Below, piece by piece: positions 1-7,080 of a stretch of DNA of 10,349 bases. The stretch is taken from NCBI GenBank assembly GCA_050050115.1, contig JASFUX010000114.1, forward strand, positions 1 through 10,349, in the 5' to 3' direction. The notes beneath the pieces were generated by a model that ran no database searches, was not told the origin of the DNA, and saw only the letters and a list, made by a program, of their open reading frames with translations. Source of the stretch: JASFUX01 sp050050115. Lineage in GTDB: Bacteria > Pseudomonadota > Alphaproteobacteria > Caulobacterales > Maricaulaceae. Numbering within the stretch: the first letter of the stretch is position 1; each line of letters begins with the position of its first letter. The position numbers were made by a program, and so were the translations under genes.

Positions 1-303
<303 letters not shown>

Positions 304-346
304 CTTGCGCTCATGCGTGGCGATCGCTTCGCCGCCTTGAAGCAAA

Positions 347-369
347 GTGTCTCAACGGGTTTGAGACAC
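347..369 (+). other. Perfect hairpin in the 23S-5S spacer
   Basis: GTGTCTCAA (347-355) and TTGAGACAC (361-369) form a perfect 9-bp stem with a CGGGT loop. A second, weaker 6-bp pairing, TTGAAT (381-386) with ATTCAA (403-408), lies between it and 5S. There is no T-run, so neither is a terminator. In rRNA operons such spacer stems usually serve precursor processing, for example cleavage by RNase III; that role is inferred here. Confidence 0.55.
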
Positions 370-415
370 ATGCAATGTCTTTGAATTTGTTCGACTCGCA
401 GCATTCAATCGCGCC

Positions 416-534
416 GACCGGGTGGTTTTGGCGGAAGGTCCCCACCCGTTCCCATTCCGAACACGGTCGTTAAGCCTTCCAGCGCCGATGGTACTTTGGC
501 TCAAGCCACGGGAGAGTAGGTCGCCGCCCGGTCT
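416..534 (+). rRNA. rrf: 5S ribosomal RNA
   Basis: This is 5S rRNA of the large ribosomal subunit. The ends are set by the closing helix: GACCGGG at 416-422 pairs with CCCGGTC at 527-533. The conserved internal segment CCCATTCCGAACACGG (about 450-465) and the 3' segment GGGAGAGTAGGTCGCC (510-525) are typical of bacterial 5S. The length of about 119 bases is usual. It lies roughly 110 bases after 23S, as expected for co-transcription in an rRNA operon. The ends may be off by one or two bases. Confidence 0.96.
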
Positions 535-601
535 GCCCGGTTGAATGCACAGCCCTCCTTCCATTACGTATTGCGGCGGACAGACGCCGTTGTCTCTTCG
601 C

Positions 602-629
602 GGCGCCGGTTTCGGCGTCATTTTTGTTT
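602..629 (+). terminator. Rho-independent terminator between 5S and tRNA-fMet
   Basis: GGCGCCG (602-608), loop GTTT, and CGGCGTC (613-619) form a 7-bp stem with one G:T pair, followed directly by ATTTTTGTTT (620-629). An alternative longer pairing, GACGCCG (583-589) with the same CGGCGTC arm, is also possible. This is the best intrinsic terminator in the window. It lies after 5S but before the tRNA, so the tRNA is made either by read-through, perhaps under rRNA antitermination, or from its own promoter. Confidence 0.7.
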
Positions 630-710
630 GGCGTCCCGCTCGCCCGCAGGGCCGAAGGCCTGAGGACGAGCAAACGCAAAGACCGGGCTCGGGCCCGGAC
701 ATAGGATTGG
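630..710 (+). other. Spacer before tRNA-fMet with small hairpins
   Basis: The spacer holds an imperfect fold around GGCC-GAA-GGCC (650-660), with outer arms GCTCG (638-642) and CGAGC (667-671). It also holds a 6-bp hairpin, CCGGGC (683-688) with GCCCGG (693-698), loop TCGG, ending 12 bases before the tRNA. I looked for a separate tRNA promoter: TAGGAT at 702-707 resembles a -10 box but would start transcription inside the tRNA, so I do not call one. These stems may be tRNA leader processing structures. Confidence 0.35.
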
Positions 711-788
<78 letters not shown>

Positions 789-805
789 CCTCAAGCCCCG
801 ACATC

Positions 806-2035
806 TCAATCAAACAGCGCCCCGCGCGACAGCCTGCGGCAGTCCTCGGCCGTCATCGTCAGCGACCACAGGCGGTTCATCCGGCCGTCGTAGTGGATGT
901 CGAAGGTGAACTCGCCCGTCTCGGCCAGCCGGCAGGCGCGGGCGGTTCCGGTCCAGTCCACGTCAGGGTGGACCTGTGAGAACTCCACCAGGCCGTTCAA
1001 GAACGCGAGCCCCAGCACGGCGCCGATCAAGCGGCGCCGCCGGGCGTAGCGGGCGAACAGCGCCAGCGTGATCCAGGCGATGAAGACGAACGGATAGTAG
1101 AAGTAGCGCGGCGCATTGCCGTGGGCGTCGACCAGCTCGGTCGGCGCGCGCAGGACGCTGACCCCGATCGCGGCTGCGAGACAGGCGATGAGCGCCGGGA
1201 TCAGCATCTCGCCGCGCCGCAGCGCTTGAACGGCGGCGAACAGTCCCGCGCCGAGAGCCAGCGCGCCGAGGCCGGCCGAAAGCAATTCCTCGCCCTGGAT
1301 GTTGATGAAGAAGTCGCCGACGTACTTCTCGATGATCATCAGAGGCCTGAGGTTCTCGGCGAGGTCGGGAAACGGGTAGTTGTGGCCGGCGACCAAGCTG
1401 ATCTGGATTGCAGCCGCGGCGCCTAGGGCGAGCAGCGTGGCGATGTCGGCGCCTGTCCGTCGCCAGAGGGCGCGTATGGCGAACAGCGGCAGCAGCGCGA
1501 CGGCGAACGGCGAGGAGAGGCCGCCGGCCGCGGCGAGCCCGGCGCGCCAGCCCGCGTGCGAGCCGTCGATCCGCCAGAGGAGCGCCAGCGGCGCGAGCAG
1601 GCCGACGTGCCAGTAGATGTAGGGTGCGGTGGCGAACACTTCGGGGCGAGCCGGGATCAGGAACGGCGCCAGCGCCGCGGCGGCCTTGAACGGCAACAGG
1701 GTCGGCGCCCGCAGGATCGCCAGCGCCACCAGCACCGAGACGGCCATCGCCAGGGCGTAGGAGACCTCCGGATAGTGCTCGAAGCTGACCTGCACGCCGA
1801 TCAGGTGGATGAGCTTGCTCGGCGTAATCAGATAGCCCGACACCGGCTCGGCCAGCGTCGCCGCGCCGTGCTCGAGATAGTCGGGGAAGTAGACCGTGCC
1901 TTCCTCGATCCAGACCTCGGGCCGGCGCAGCTGGTCGGGCCGGCGGGCGATCAGGACGAGGATCACGCCGAGGCCGACCGCGAGAGCTTGGCGGAGCGGA
2001 TCGCGAAACGCGTCGAGCAGCGGTCGGACCGGCAT
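806..2035 (-). CDS. Polytopic membrane protein, GT-C glycosyltransferase-like (unknown function)
   Basis: A protein of 409 residues with about nine or ten hydrophobic segments, the first at residues 16-30 and others near 92-108, 142-152, 164-185, 198-215, 250-270, 277-293, 310-328 and 335-348, so it lies in the inner membrane. After the first segment comes an acidic loop, WIEEGTVYFPDY (42-53). An acidic residue in the first outer loop is a feature of GT-C enzymes, which move sugars from lipid carriers, and many uncharacterised GT-C-like proteins have a similar W-x-E-(D/E)-G loop. The last 60 or so residues are polar with two cysteines. The ATG at 2035 is preferred over the longer frame because GGGGGAG sits 8 bases upstream and the extension has no domain character. 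It lies 92 bases after the GFA-family gene and may be co-transcribed with it. The fold is inferred; the substrate is unknown. Confidence 0.85.
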   Translation of the reverse strand: MPVRPLLDAFRDPLRQALAVGLGVILVLIARRPDQLRRPEVWIEEGTVYFPDYLEHGAATLAEPVSGYLITPSKLIHLIGVQVSFEHYPEVSYALAMAVSVLVALAILRAPTLLPFKAAAALAPFLIPARPEVFATAPYIYWHVGLLAPLALLWRIDGSHAGWRAGLAAAGGLSSPFAVALLPLFAIRALWRRTGADIATLLALGAAAAIQISLVAGHNYPFPDLAENLRPLMIIEKYVGDFFINIQGEELLSAGLGALALGAGLFAAVQALRRGEMLIPALIACLAAAIGVSVLRAPTELVDAHGNAPRYFYYPFVFIAWITLALFARYARRRRLIGAVLGLAFLNGLVEFSQVHPDVDWTGTARACRLAETGEFTFDIHYDGRMNRLWSLTMTAEDCRRLSRGALFD

Positions 2036-2127
2036 GCGGCGAGCTCCCCCAATGGCGCCTGCGCGACAAGCCGCCGAGGTTAGCACATACGCGGCCCGCG
2101 ACGGCGCGAGGCGCGATCTCGGTTCGC

Positions 2128-2601
2128 TCAGCGCTCGAGTCCGAGCCGCTGGTGCCATTCGGCGATCGACTCGGCGGGGTATTCTTCGAACGTCTGGTCC
2201 TTAGGACCAGCGCAGACCGGGACCCAGCTCGCTTTAGAGCCGAGCATCAGATGCGTGCGCTCAGGCGGGACCGGCAGCTCGGTGTCGATGGCGGACGCGA
2301 AAGGATGAACCAGCTCGGGCCACTCGGGAGAGAACAGCCACAGCCCGCTGCCGCACAAGCGACAGAAGCGGCGCTCGGCCGTGCTGGTCTCGCCGGCGTC
2401 CAGGCGCGCGTGATAGGTCGCTGCGTGCTCCTCGCCCTCAACCTCCAGGCTGTCCGCGTCCCCGGCGAGGTTGATCGCGTAGCCGCCCCCGCCCTGGGTC
2501 TTCCGGCAGATCGAGCAGTAGCAGAGATTGAACGGGTAGGGGTGAGTCGACGCGACCCGGAAGCGGACCGCGCCGCAGTGGCAGGAACCTTCGAGCTGCA
2601 T
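2128..2601 (-). CDS. GFA / CENP-V family zinc-binding protein
   Basis: A 157-residue protein of the family named after glutathione-dependent formaldehyde-activating enzyme (Gfa) and centromere protein V. All seven expected zinc-binding cysteines are visible: C7 and C9 in SCHCGAV, C27, C29 and C32 in CYCSICRK, and C80 and C83 in CRLCGSGLW. The length is about right for single-domain members. Gfa was reported to speed the joining of formaldehyde to glutathione, but most members have no proven activity, so a detoxifying role here is only family-based. The start is well supported: AAGGGAGG lies 4 bases before the ATG. There is no glutathione-dependent formaldehyde dehydrogenase beside it. The membrane-protein gene follows on the same strand. 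Confidence 0.92.
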   Translation of the reverse strand: MQLEGSCHCGAVRFRVASTHPYPFNLCYCSICRKTQGGGGYAINLAGDADSLEVEGEEHAATYHARLDAGETSTAERRFCRLCGSGLWLFSPEWPELVHPFASAIDTELPVPPERTHLMLGSKASWVPVCAGPKDQTFEEYPAESIAEWHQRLGLER

Positions 2602-2798
2602 GCAGCCTCCCTTGTATGTCGGGTTGAAATGTGGGCGCGTGTGTTCTCGATAGCACGCGCGCCGGGTCGGAATCGTGCTCGCACCTATGATAACGCGTAG
2701 CGCGGGCCCACGTTTCGGTCGTGCCCCGCCTCAAGGCGGATTTCGTATTGGGCGCGAGTTGGCATAAGACTAGGCGTCGCTCGGAGAGATCGCGAACG
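2602..2798. other. Divergent intergenic region with a short inverted repeat
   Basis: This region separates the GFA-family gene (leftward) from the lipoprotein gene (rightward) and must hold promoters for both. CCGCCT (2726-2731) and AGGCGG (2734-2739) form a 6-bp inverted repeat that could be an operator or a small hairpin. TATGAT at 2686-2691 resembles a -10 box but has no good -35 partner. TTGGCA at 2759-2764 resembles a -35 but has no -10 at the right distance. No promoter is called. Confidence 0.3.
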
Positions 2799-3584
2799 AT
2801 GATGAGGAACGCCCATCTCTTGCGCTGCGCTCTAACGAGCGTCTTCGTGCTCGGCGCCTGTTCGCCGGGCGGGGGCGAGGGAGATGCGTCCGAGGTTCAG
2901 CAGGTCAGCGAAGACACGCTCGCCGCGATCGCCGACGCGCGCGCCGCAGGCGCCGCGGCCGTCCGGGAGGCCGAAAGCGCCGGCGGCGCAGGCGAGGCTG
3001 CGCCCGCCGCGCCCGCCGCCGCGGTCACCTTCGAAGCCGTCGAAGTGCCGCGCGAGGAGCGCATCGACGGCGCGCGGATCGGTCCGGTGCGGCCCGGAGA
3101 CTCGCTCGCCCACCTCCAGGTGCTCCTCGGCGACGCACCGGTCCGTTTCGTCGAGGACTATGCGGCGACGGAGTCGGCGGTCTGCGTCGCGGACGCGCGC
3201 GGCGACGAGCTATACTGCGCCCTCATCGCCCGCACCGCGCAGCCGAGCCCCGACGCGGTGATCAGCGCGGCGGTGACCCGTCATCCGCGGCTGCGCACCG
3301 CCGCCGGCGTCGGCCCCGGCGTTTCGCTCGAGCACGCCGAGGAGGTCTATGGCGCTGCGGTGCTGAGCCGCGCCGCGGCCGCCGGCGCCGACGCGGTCGA
3401 ATACGTCGACTTCGACGACGGACCGCCAGGAACGATCAGCTTCCGGCCGATTCCGCCGCGCGGCCCGGGCTACGCCGGCGTCTACGACGACGCGGCGGCG
3501 AGCGCGACCGGCCTTCTCGAGACCGAAACCTATGCGCCCGGCTCGATCATCGGCGCGGTCGAGGTGCGCACGTCCCGGCGCTAG
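2799..3584 (+). CDS. Predicted lipoprotein of unknown function
   Basis: A 261-residue protein beginning with a lipoprotein signal peptide: a short basic start, a hydrophobic stretch and the lipobox L18-G19-A20-C21, so it should be lipidated on C21 and held in the cell envelope. A flexible Ala/Glu/Gly-rich linker follows (about 22-84), then a folded domain (about 85-261). Recurrent features there are the opening RIDGARIGPVRPGDSL, two cysteines (129 and 140) that could form a disulfide, and LRTAAGVGPGVSLEHAEEVYG, split here as LRTAAGVGPG (165-174) and VSLEHAEEVYG (175-185). The YG-ending segment resembles uncharacterised proteobacterial envelope proteins; I do not recognise a function. The start is the ATG at 2799, because it places the signal peptide at the N-terminus and has GGAGA about 11 bases upstream. 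It converges on the next gene with a 12-base gap and no terminator hairpin. Confidence 0.88.
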   Translation: MMRNAHLLRCALTSVFVLGACSPGGGEGDASEVQQVSEDTLAAIADARAAGAAAVREAESAGGAGEAAPAAPAAAVTFEAVEVPREERIDGARIGPVRPGDSLAHLQVLLGDAPVRFVEDYAATESAVCVADARGDELYCALIARTAQPSPDAVISAAVTRHPRLRTAAGVGPGVSLEHAEEVYGAAVLSRAAAAGADAVEYVDFDDGPPGTISFRPIPPRGPGYAGVYDDAAASATGLLETETYAPGSIIGAVEVRTSRR

Positions 3585-3596
3585 GGACGCGAGCGC

Positions 3597-4448
3597 TCAG
3601 CCCTTCATCAGCTTGGTCAAGAAATTCGGCTGCGCCAGCGCGGCGCGCGCGGTGTCGGCGTTGATGTAGGAAAGGTCCTTTGGCAGGCGCTCGGCGTGGC
3701 GCGGGTCGAGCCGTCCGTCGACGGCGTAAAGCCCCGCGACCCAGGAGCCGGTGATGTAGAATGGCGTCGCCATGGAGATCAGCCCCATGTTCGGCCAGAT
3801 TCCCGCCAGCCGCGGCAGCAGCTTGGCCATGCCGGTCTTGTAGAACACCGGATGACCGAGCACCTGAACGGCCGCGCCGCCGGGCCTCAACCCGGTCTTC
3901 AGCGACTCGAAGAAGGCGTCGGTGGCGAGCGGAAAGGCCGTGTCGGTCGTATGGGTGACCTCCTCGCAGATGTCGGTCGAGTCGATGATGACGAGGTCGA
4001 ACGCGGCCGCGCCCTGACCGGCGAGATAGGCCGCGCCGTCGCCGATCTCGACGCGTACGCGCGGATCGTCGAGCCCGGCGCAGACCGCGGGAAACCAGCG
4101 CCGCGAGACGTCGATCACGGCGCCGTCGAGCTCGGCGAGAGTGATCGTCTCGATGTCCTGGTACTTGACCAGCTCGGTGACAACTCCGCCGTCGCCCCCG
4201 CCGATGACCAGCACGTCGCGCACCTGGTCGACGCACATCGCCGGGATGTGCGCCATGTGCTCGTGGTAGACGAAGTGAGTGTCGTCGGTGAGCATGGTCA
4301 GTCCGTCGATCAGCATGACCCGGCCGTGGACCGCGGTGTCGATCACCTGGATCTCCTGGAAGTCCGAGCGGACGGTCTCGAGCACTTCGGTCGCCTCGAA
4401 GTAGGCGCCGTAAGAGGCGTCATGCGCTTCGAAGATGCGGGTGGTCAT
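3597..4448 (-). CDS. Spermidine synthase-like aminopropyltransferase family protein
   Basis: A 283-residue protein of the SpeE family, which moves an aminopropyl group from decarboxylated S-adenosylmethionine to a polyamine such as putrescine in the cytoplasm. The nucleotide-binding core is clear: VIGGGDGG (81-88), E106-L-D108 at the end of the next strand, DPRVRVEIGDG (128-138) and FDLVIIDSTD (150-159) with the catalytic-loop aspartates. Several pocket positions differ from E. coli SpeE as I recall it: the G-Q-Y-F segment is GAYF (14-17), the Q before the DE motif is M52, DEF is DTHF (56-59), and the TDPIGPG loop is TDICEEVTH (158-166). The substrate may therefore differ, so I give no gene symbol. 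GGAGA lies 8 bases before the ATG. It is the last gene of a probable three-gene operon, 47 bases after the FkbM gene. Confidence 0.88.
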   Translation of the reverse strand: MTTRIFEAHDASYGAYFEATEVLETVRSDFQEIQVIDTAVHGRVMLIDGLTMLTDDTHFVYHEHMAHIPAMCVDQVRDVLVIGGGDGGVVTELVKYQDIETITLAELDGAVIDVSRRWFPAVCAGLDDPRVRVEIGDGAAYLAGQGAAAFDLVIIDSTDICEEVTHTTDTAFPLATDAFFESLKTGLRPGGAAVQVLGHPVFYKTGMAKLLPRLAGIWPNMGLISMATPFYITGSWVAGLYAVDGRLDPRHAERLPKDLSYINADTARAALAQPNFLTKLMKG

Positions 4449-4495
4449 GCGGTCGGTCTCCGGGGCAACTCAACAACGGCGGCGCGGCGACAGGT

Positions 4496-5365
4496 CTAGA
4501 GCGAGAGGATGACGTTCATGTGCGATCGCGCGGTCTCGACGTAGCCGGCCTGGCGCGCGAGGTCCACACAGTCGACGGACCAATTCGGCGACAGCGTCTC
4601 CATCAGGATGTGCTTGGGCAGGCGCTCTTTCGGGCAGGTCTCGAAGAAGGGTGGCAGCGCTTGATCCTCGGCGCCTTCGATGTCGATCTTCATCGCGTCC
4701 GCTGCGTCGATTCCGTGCGCGTCCATGAGATCGAGGATCGAGCAGGTTTCGACTTCGATGAAATCCTCGCCTTCTGAAGCGATCGACGCGGTGCCCTTGT
4801 TGCCGGACGGCAGGCCGAGGCGCGCGGTTCCCGGGCCGCCGGCGATCGCCTTGTCGATCACGCGGACGGCGGAGAAGCCGTTCGCCGCGATGTTGAACGC
4901 GAGCCAGCGCCGCACCTCGGGTTGGGGCTCGACCGCGAGGATCAGCGCCTGATCGCCGGCGCGCGCGGCGACGAACAGCGAATAGAGCCCGGTGTTCGCG
5001 CCGATGTCGATGAAGCGGAAGCCCGGCGTGACGACGGACTCGAGGAACGCCCGCTCGGCGGCGTCCCAGTGTCGGCTGTAGAACAGCGCGCGCTTGTCGG
5101 CGAGGTTCTGCTTGGGCCGCAGCCGCGCCTTGAAACCGTAGATCTCGTCGTCGAACGGGCCCCTGTGCGTCGCGGTGATCACGGCGCGCATCGCCGAAGC
5201 GAGATTGCGCTTGAGCCCGCGCGGGCCGGCGGCGCGGGTCGCCGCGATCACCCATCGCTCGAGCGCGTTCGGCGCGAAGGCGCCCCAAGGTTCATCGAGG
5301 GGCTTTTCCTCGGGCTCCTCGCTCGGCGCGGCGGACGCGGGGGGCTGATCAATGTTCGCGGTCAT
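4496..5365 (-). CDS. FkbM family SAM-dependent methyltransferase
   Basis: A 289-residue methyltransferase of the FkbM family, which methylates hydroxyl groups on natural products, sugars or glycans. The Rossmann-fold SAM site is complete: motif I FIDIGANTGLYSLF (118-131), the acidic strand end AVEPQP (144-149), FNIAANGF (157-164), and the family signature MKIDIEGAED (225-234). The N-terminal 26 residues are Pro/Glu-rich and probably disordered; residues 27-110 form a variable lead-in. There is no signal peptide or membrane segment, so it is cytoplasmic. No strong Shine-Dalgarno sequence is seen before the ATG at 5365, but the only later ATG candidate (residue 59) would remove much of the lead-in. 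It sits 51 bases after the TPR/sulfotransferase-like gene and 47 before the SpeE-like gene, which suggests one transcript. The methyl acceptor cannot be told from sequence. Confidence 0.92.
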   Translation of the reverse strand: MTANIDQPPASAAPSEEPEEKPLDEPWGAFAPNALERWVIAATRAAGPRGLKRNLASAMRAVITATHRGPFDDEIYGFKARLRPKQNLADKRALFYSRHWDAAERAFLESVVTPGFRFIDIGANTGLYSLFVAARAGDQALILAVEPQPEVRRWLAFNIAANGFSAVRVIDKAIAGGPGTARLGLPSGNKGTASIASEGEDFIEVETCSILDLMDAHGIDAADAMKIDIEGAEDQALPPFFETCPKERLPKHILMETLSPNWSVDCVDLARQAGYVETARSHMNVILSL

Positions 5366-5416
5366 GCCCGCGCGGCTTATCGGGCGTGCTGCGCAGTGTC
5401 TAGCTGCGATGAGCCC

Positions 5417-6841
5417 TCAGCCCAGTGCGCGGACCAGCGGCTTGAACGTGCGCGCGTGCGCCTCGACGAAGTCGTCCCCGAACCGCGCCAGATGACTGCG
5501 CGCGCGGCGCACGCCTTTGGAGCTGAAGCTCGACAGCGAAGGCGGCAGCTTGGCCGCCTCGCGCAGCGCCGGTTCGGCGTCAAGGGGGCTGTCGATCAGC
5601 GCCTCGGCGTCGAGGATCGCGACGTCGAGGTTGCGGTTGCGCGCAAGTCCGTGGAAGGCGCGGTGCGCGCGCTTCAGGTTGTCGCCGATCGCCGCGAGGT
5701 CGCACGTCTCTCGCCGCGGGCTCGTCCAGTAGCGGCGATAGATGTCGAGGCCTTGCTGCACGCCCGGCCGCTCAAGACGGACGATCGCCGCCTCGGGAAA
5801 GAGCGCGCGCAGGCTCGCCGCGTGCGCCGCGAGACCCGGGGAGCGGTCGATGAACCACCTCGCTTTGGGCGCGATCCGACGAGCGCGCTCGAAGTAGGCG
5901 GCGCGCACCTTGTCGCGCTGAGCGGGTTTGAGACGCAGCGCCTCGTCGAGATTGCGCCGCCGCGTCAGCCTGGCGATCTCGCCGAGCACCGGACCGCGGA
6001 TCAGGTTGATCTCTCCGGCCGCGAAAGCGCCCGGCTCGCCGGCGAGCATCGCCTCGGCCAGCTCGGCCCCACAGCAAGGCTCGCCGATTAGGAACACGGG
6101 CATGGGCGCAGAACCAGGCCCCGCGTCCTTCGACGGACGGCGCAGGTCGCCGGCGCGCTTTTGCAGGTTGCGCCAGAGCGCGGCGGGCTTTTCGGGGCTG
6201 CGGGCCAAGCGGGCGCGCTGGGCCTGGTTGGCGTCGACGATGCGGGCCATGAACGCGTCCGCTTCGCCGGCCCGGCGTTCGGCCTCGGCGAGGGCGAACA
6301 GCACCGGCGCTAGCGCCGCGCCTTCAAGGCGCTTTTTCTCGATCAGCTTCTCGGCCTCGGCGTAGATAGGGTCTTCGCGCGTCAGGCCGCCGGCGACGGC
6401 GAGGCCCCAGTAGGCTTCACCCCGGACCGGGTCGGCGGCGATCGCGGCTTCAAACGCCTCGCAGGCGCCGGCGTCGAGGCCGAGCCGCAACCTCAGGTTC
6501 GCCAGCATGACCAGGAGCCCGGCCGTCTGCACCCCGCGCGCGGCGGCCGCCGACAAAAGCGCCTCGGCCTCGCTTTCACGCCGCATCGCGGCCAGCGCGC
6601 CGGCGAGGGCGCGCCAGGAGGAGGCGTCGTCGGGCTTGCGGGCGGCGGTCTCGCGCAGCCAGGGCTCGGCGAGGTCGGGCCGATGATCGCGCATCGCGGC
6701 CAGCCCCAGCAGCCGGCGCGCCTCGCTGTCGTGCGGATCGACGCTCAACAGCTCCTGGCAGGCGGTGTTGAGCCGCTCATGCTCGGTGCGGTCGAAGGCG
6801 GTGCGGGCGCTGCGGCGCAGATCTTCAACGATGGCGGTCAT
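5417..6841 (-). CDS. TPR-repeat protein with degenerate sulfotransferase domain
   Basis: A 474-residue protein with an alpha-helical TPR region (about 20-235) and a C-terminal domain that follows the layout of TPR-linked Sulfotransfer_3 proteins. Those use PAPS to sulfate a sugar or protein. The landmarks are in place but altered. The PAPS loop, normally close to FIVGMPRSGTT, reads VFLIGEPCCGAE (249-260). The next block, FIDRSPG (330-336), and LFPEAAIVRLERP (347-359) match family positions, but the usual serine after the R-x-P motif is D366. It may be a binding or scaffold protein rather than a working sulfotransferase. The start is the ATG at 6841, where the TPR-type sequence begins; the longer frame opens with TTG and encodes no recognisable domain. 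The Shine-Dalgarno sequence is weak (GAG). It is the first gene of the probable operon with the FkbM and SpeE-like genes. Confidence 0.85.
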   Translation of the reverse strand: MTAIVEDLRRSARTAFDRTEHERLNTACQELLSVDPHDSEARRLLGLAAMRDHRPDLAEPWLRETAARKPDDASSWRALAGALAAMRRESEAEALLSAAAARGVQTAGLLVMLANLRLRLGLDAGACEAFEAAIAADPVRGEAYWGLAVAGGLTREDPIYAEAEKLIEKKRLEGAALAPVLFALAEAERRAGEADAFMARIVDANQAQRARLARSPEKPAALWRNLQKRAGDLRRPSKDAGPGSAPMPVFLIGEPCCGAELAEAMLAGEPGAFAAGEINLIRGPVLGEIARLTRRRNLDEALRLKPAQRDKVRAAYFERARRIAPKARWFIDRSPGLAAHAASLRALFPEAAIVRLERPGVQQGLDIYRRYWTSPRRETCDLAAIGDNLKRAHRAFHGLARNRNLDVAILDAEALIDSPLDAEPALREAAKLPPSLSSFSSKGVRRARSHLARFGDDFVEAHARTFKPLVRALG

Positions 6842-7076
6842 GCTCAGGCTCGTGATCGGCGCCGCGGTCGCGCCAGAGGTTCCGGCGCGCGGCGAAAATC
6901 GCAGAATCAATGAGTCGCCGAGCGGGGCCAAGCGGGGCTAGAGGTTCTCCACGGGGATTGCGCCCGCTGCGCTGGCGCGGGCCGGCGAAATCCGCAACGT
7001 GCGTGCGGCGAGACGAAGGCCCCAAAACGGGTCGAGGGGACCAAAAAGGGTCGAAGGGAAAAGAGATGCGGGGACA
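6842..7076. other. Divergent intergenic region
   Basis: This region separates the leftward TPR/sulfotransferase-like gene from the rightward TAXI gene. It contains a short direct repeat, AGCGGGGC(C/T), at 6921-6929 and 6931-6939, and a 19-bp tandem duplication beside the TAXI start. Open frames enter it from both sides with TTG or GTG starts, but their residues look like translated non-coding sequence. Promoters for both genes should lie here; I could not identify convincing boxes. Confidence 0.4.
7022..7059 (+). repeat. Two adjacent 19-bp tandem repeats before the TAXI gene
   Basis: CCAAAACGGGTCGAGGGGA (7022-7040) is followed at once by CCAAAAAGGGTCGAAGGGA (7041-7059), with two differences in 19 positions. 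The second copy ends in AAGGGA, which is a Shine-Dalgarno-like sequence. The pair lies in the leader of the TAXI gene. It could be a duplicated regulator site or a chance duplication. Confidence 0.7.
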
Positions 7077-7080
7077 GTGA
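7066..7080 (+). other. Possible four-codon leader ORF overlapping the TAXI start
   Basis: ATG-CGG-GGA-CAG-TGA has AAGGGA (7054-7059) 6 bases upstream, a better-placed ribosome site than that of the main gene. Its TGA overlaps the proposed GTG start at 7077 as GTGA, the arrangement used for translational coupling. It could be a real leader or chance. An alternative reading is that this ATG is the true gene start and a frameshift error separates it from the main frame. Confidence 0.25.

Noticed and set aside
2036..2158. N-terminal extension of the membrane-protein gene to 2158.
   Set aside because: It would overlap the GFA-family gene, adds Arg/Ala-rich residues without a domain, and ignores the strong ribosome site before the ATG at 2035.
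2686..2691. TATGAT as a -10 box for the lipoprotein gene.
   Set aside because: The expected -35 position reads CGGGTC, and the distance to the start codon is over 100 bases, so the match is not convincing.
2721..2798. Earlier start for the lipoprotein gene.
   Set aside because: It would put 26 polar residues before the signal peptide and lipobox, which must be close to the N-terminus.
4922..6091. A 389-codon open frame on the + strand opposite the FkbM and TPR/sulfotransferase-like genes.
   Set aside because: It runs antisense to two well-supported genes, is very rich in Arg, Ala and Gly, and shows no domain. Long antisense frames are expected in GC-rich DNA.
6921..6939. Short direct repeat AGCGGGGC(C/T) between the divergent genes.
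   Set aside because: Only 9 bases in GC-rich sequence; too short to separate from chance.
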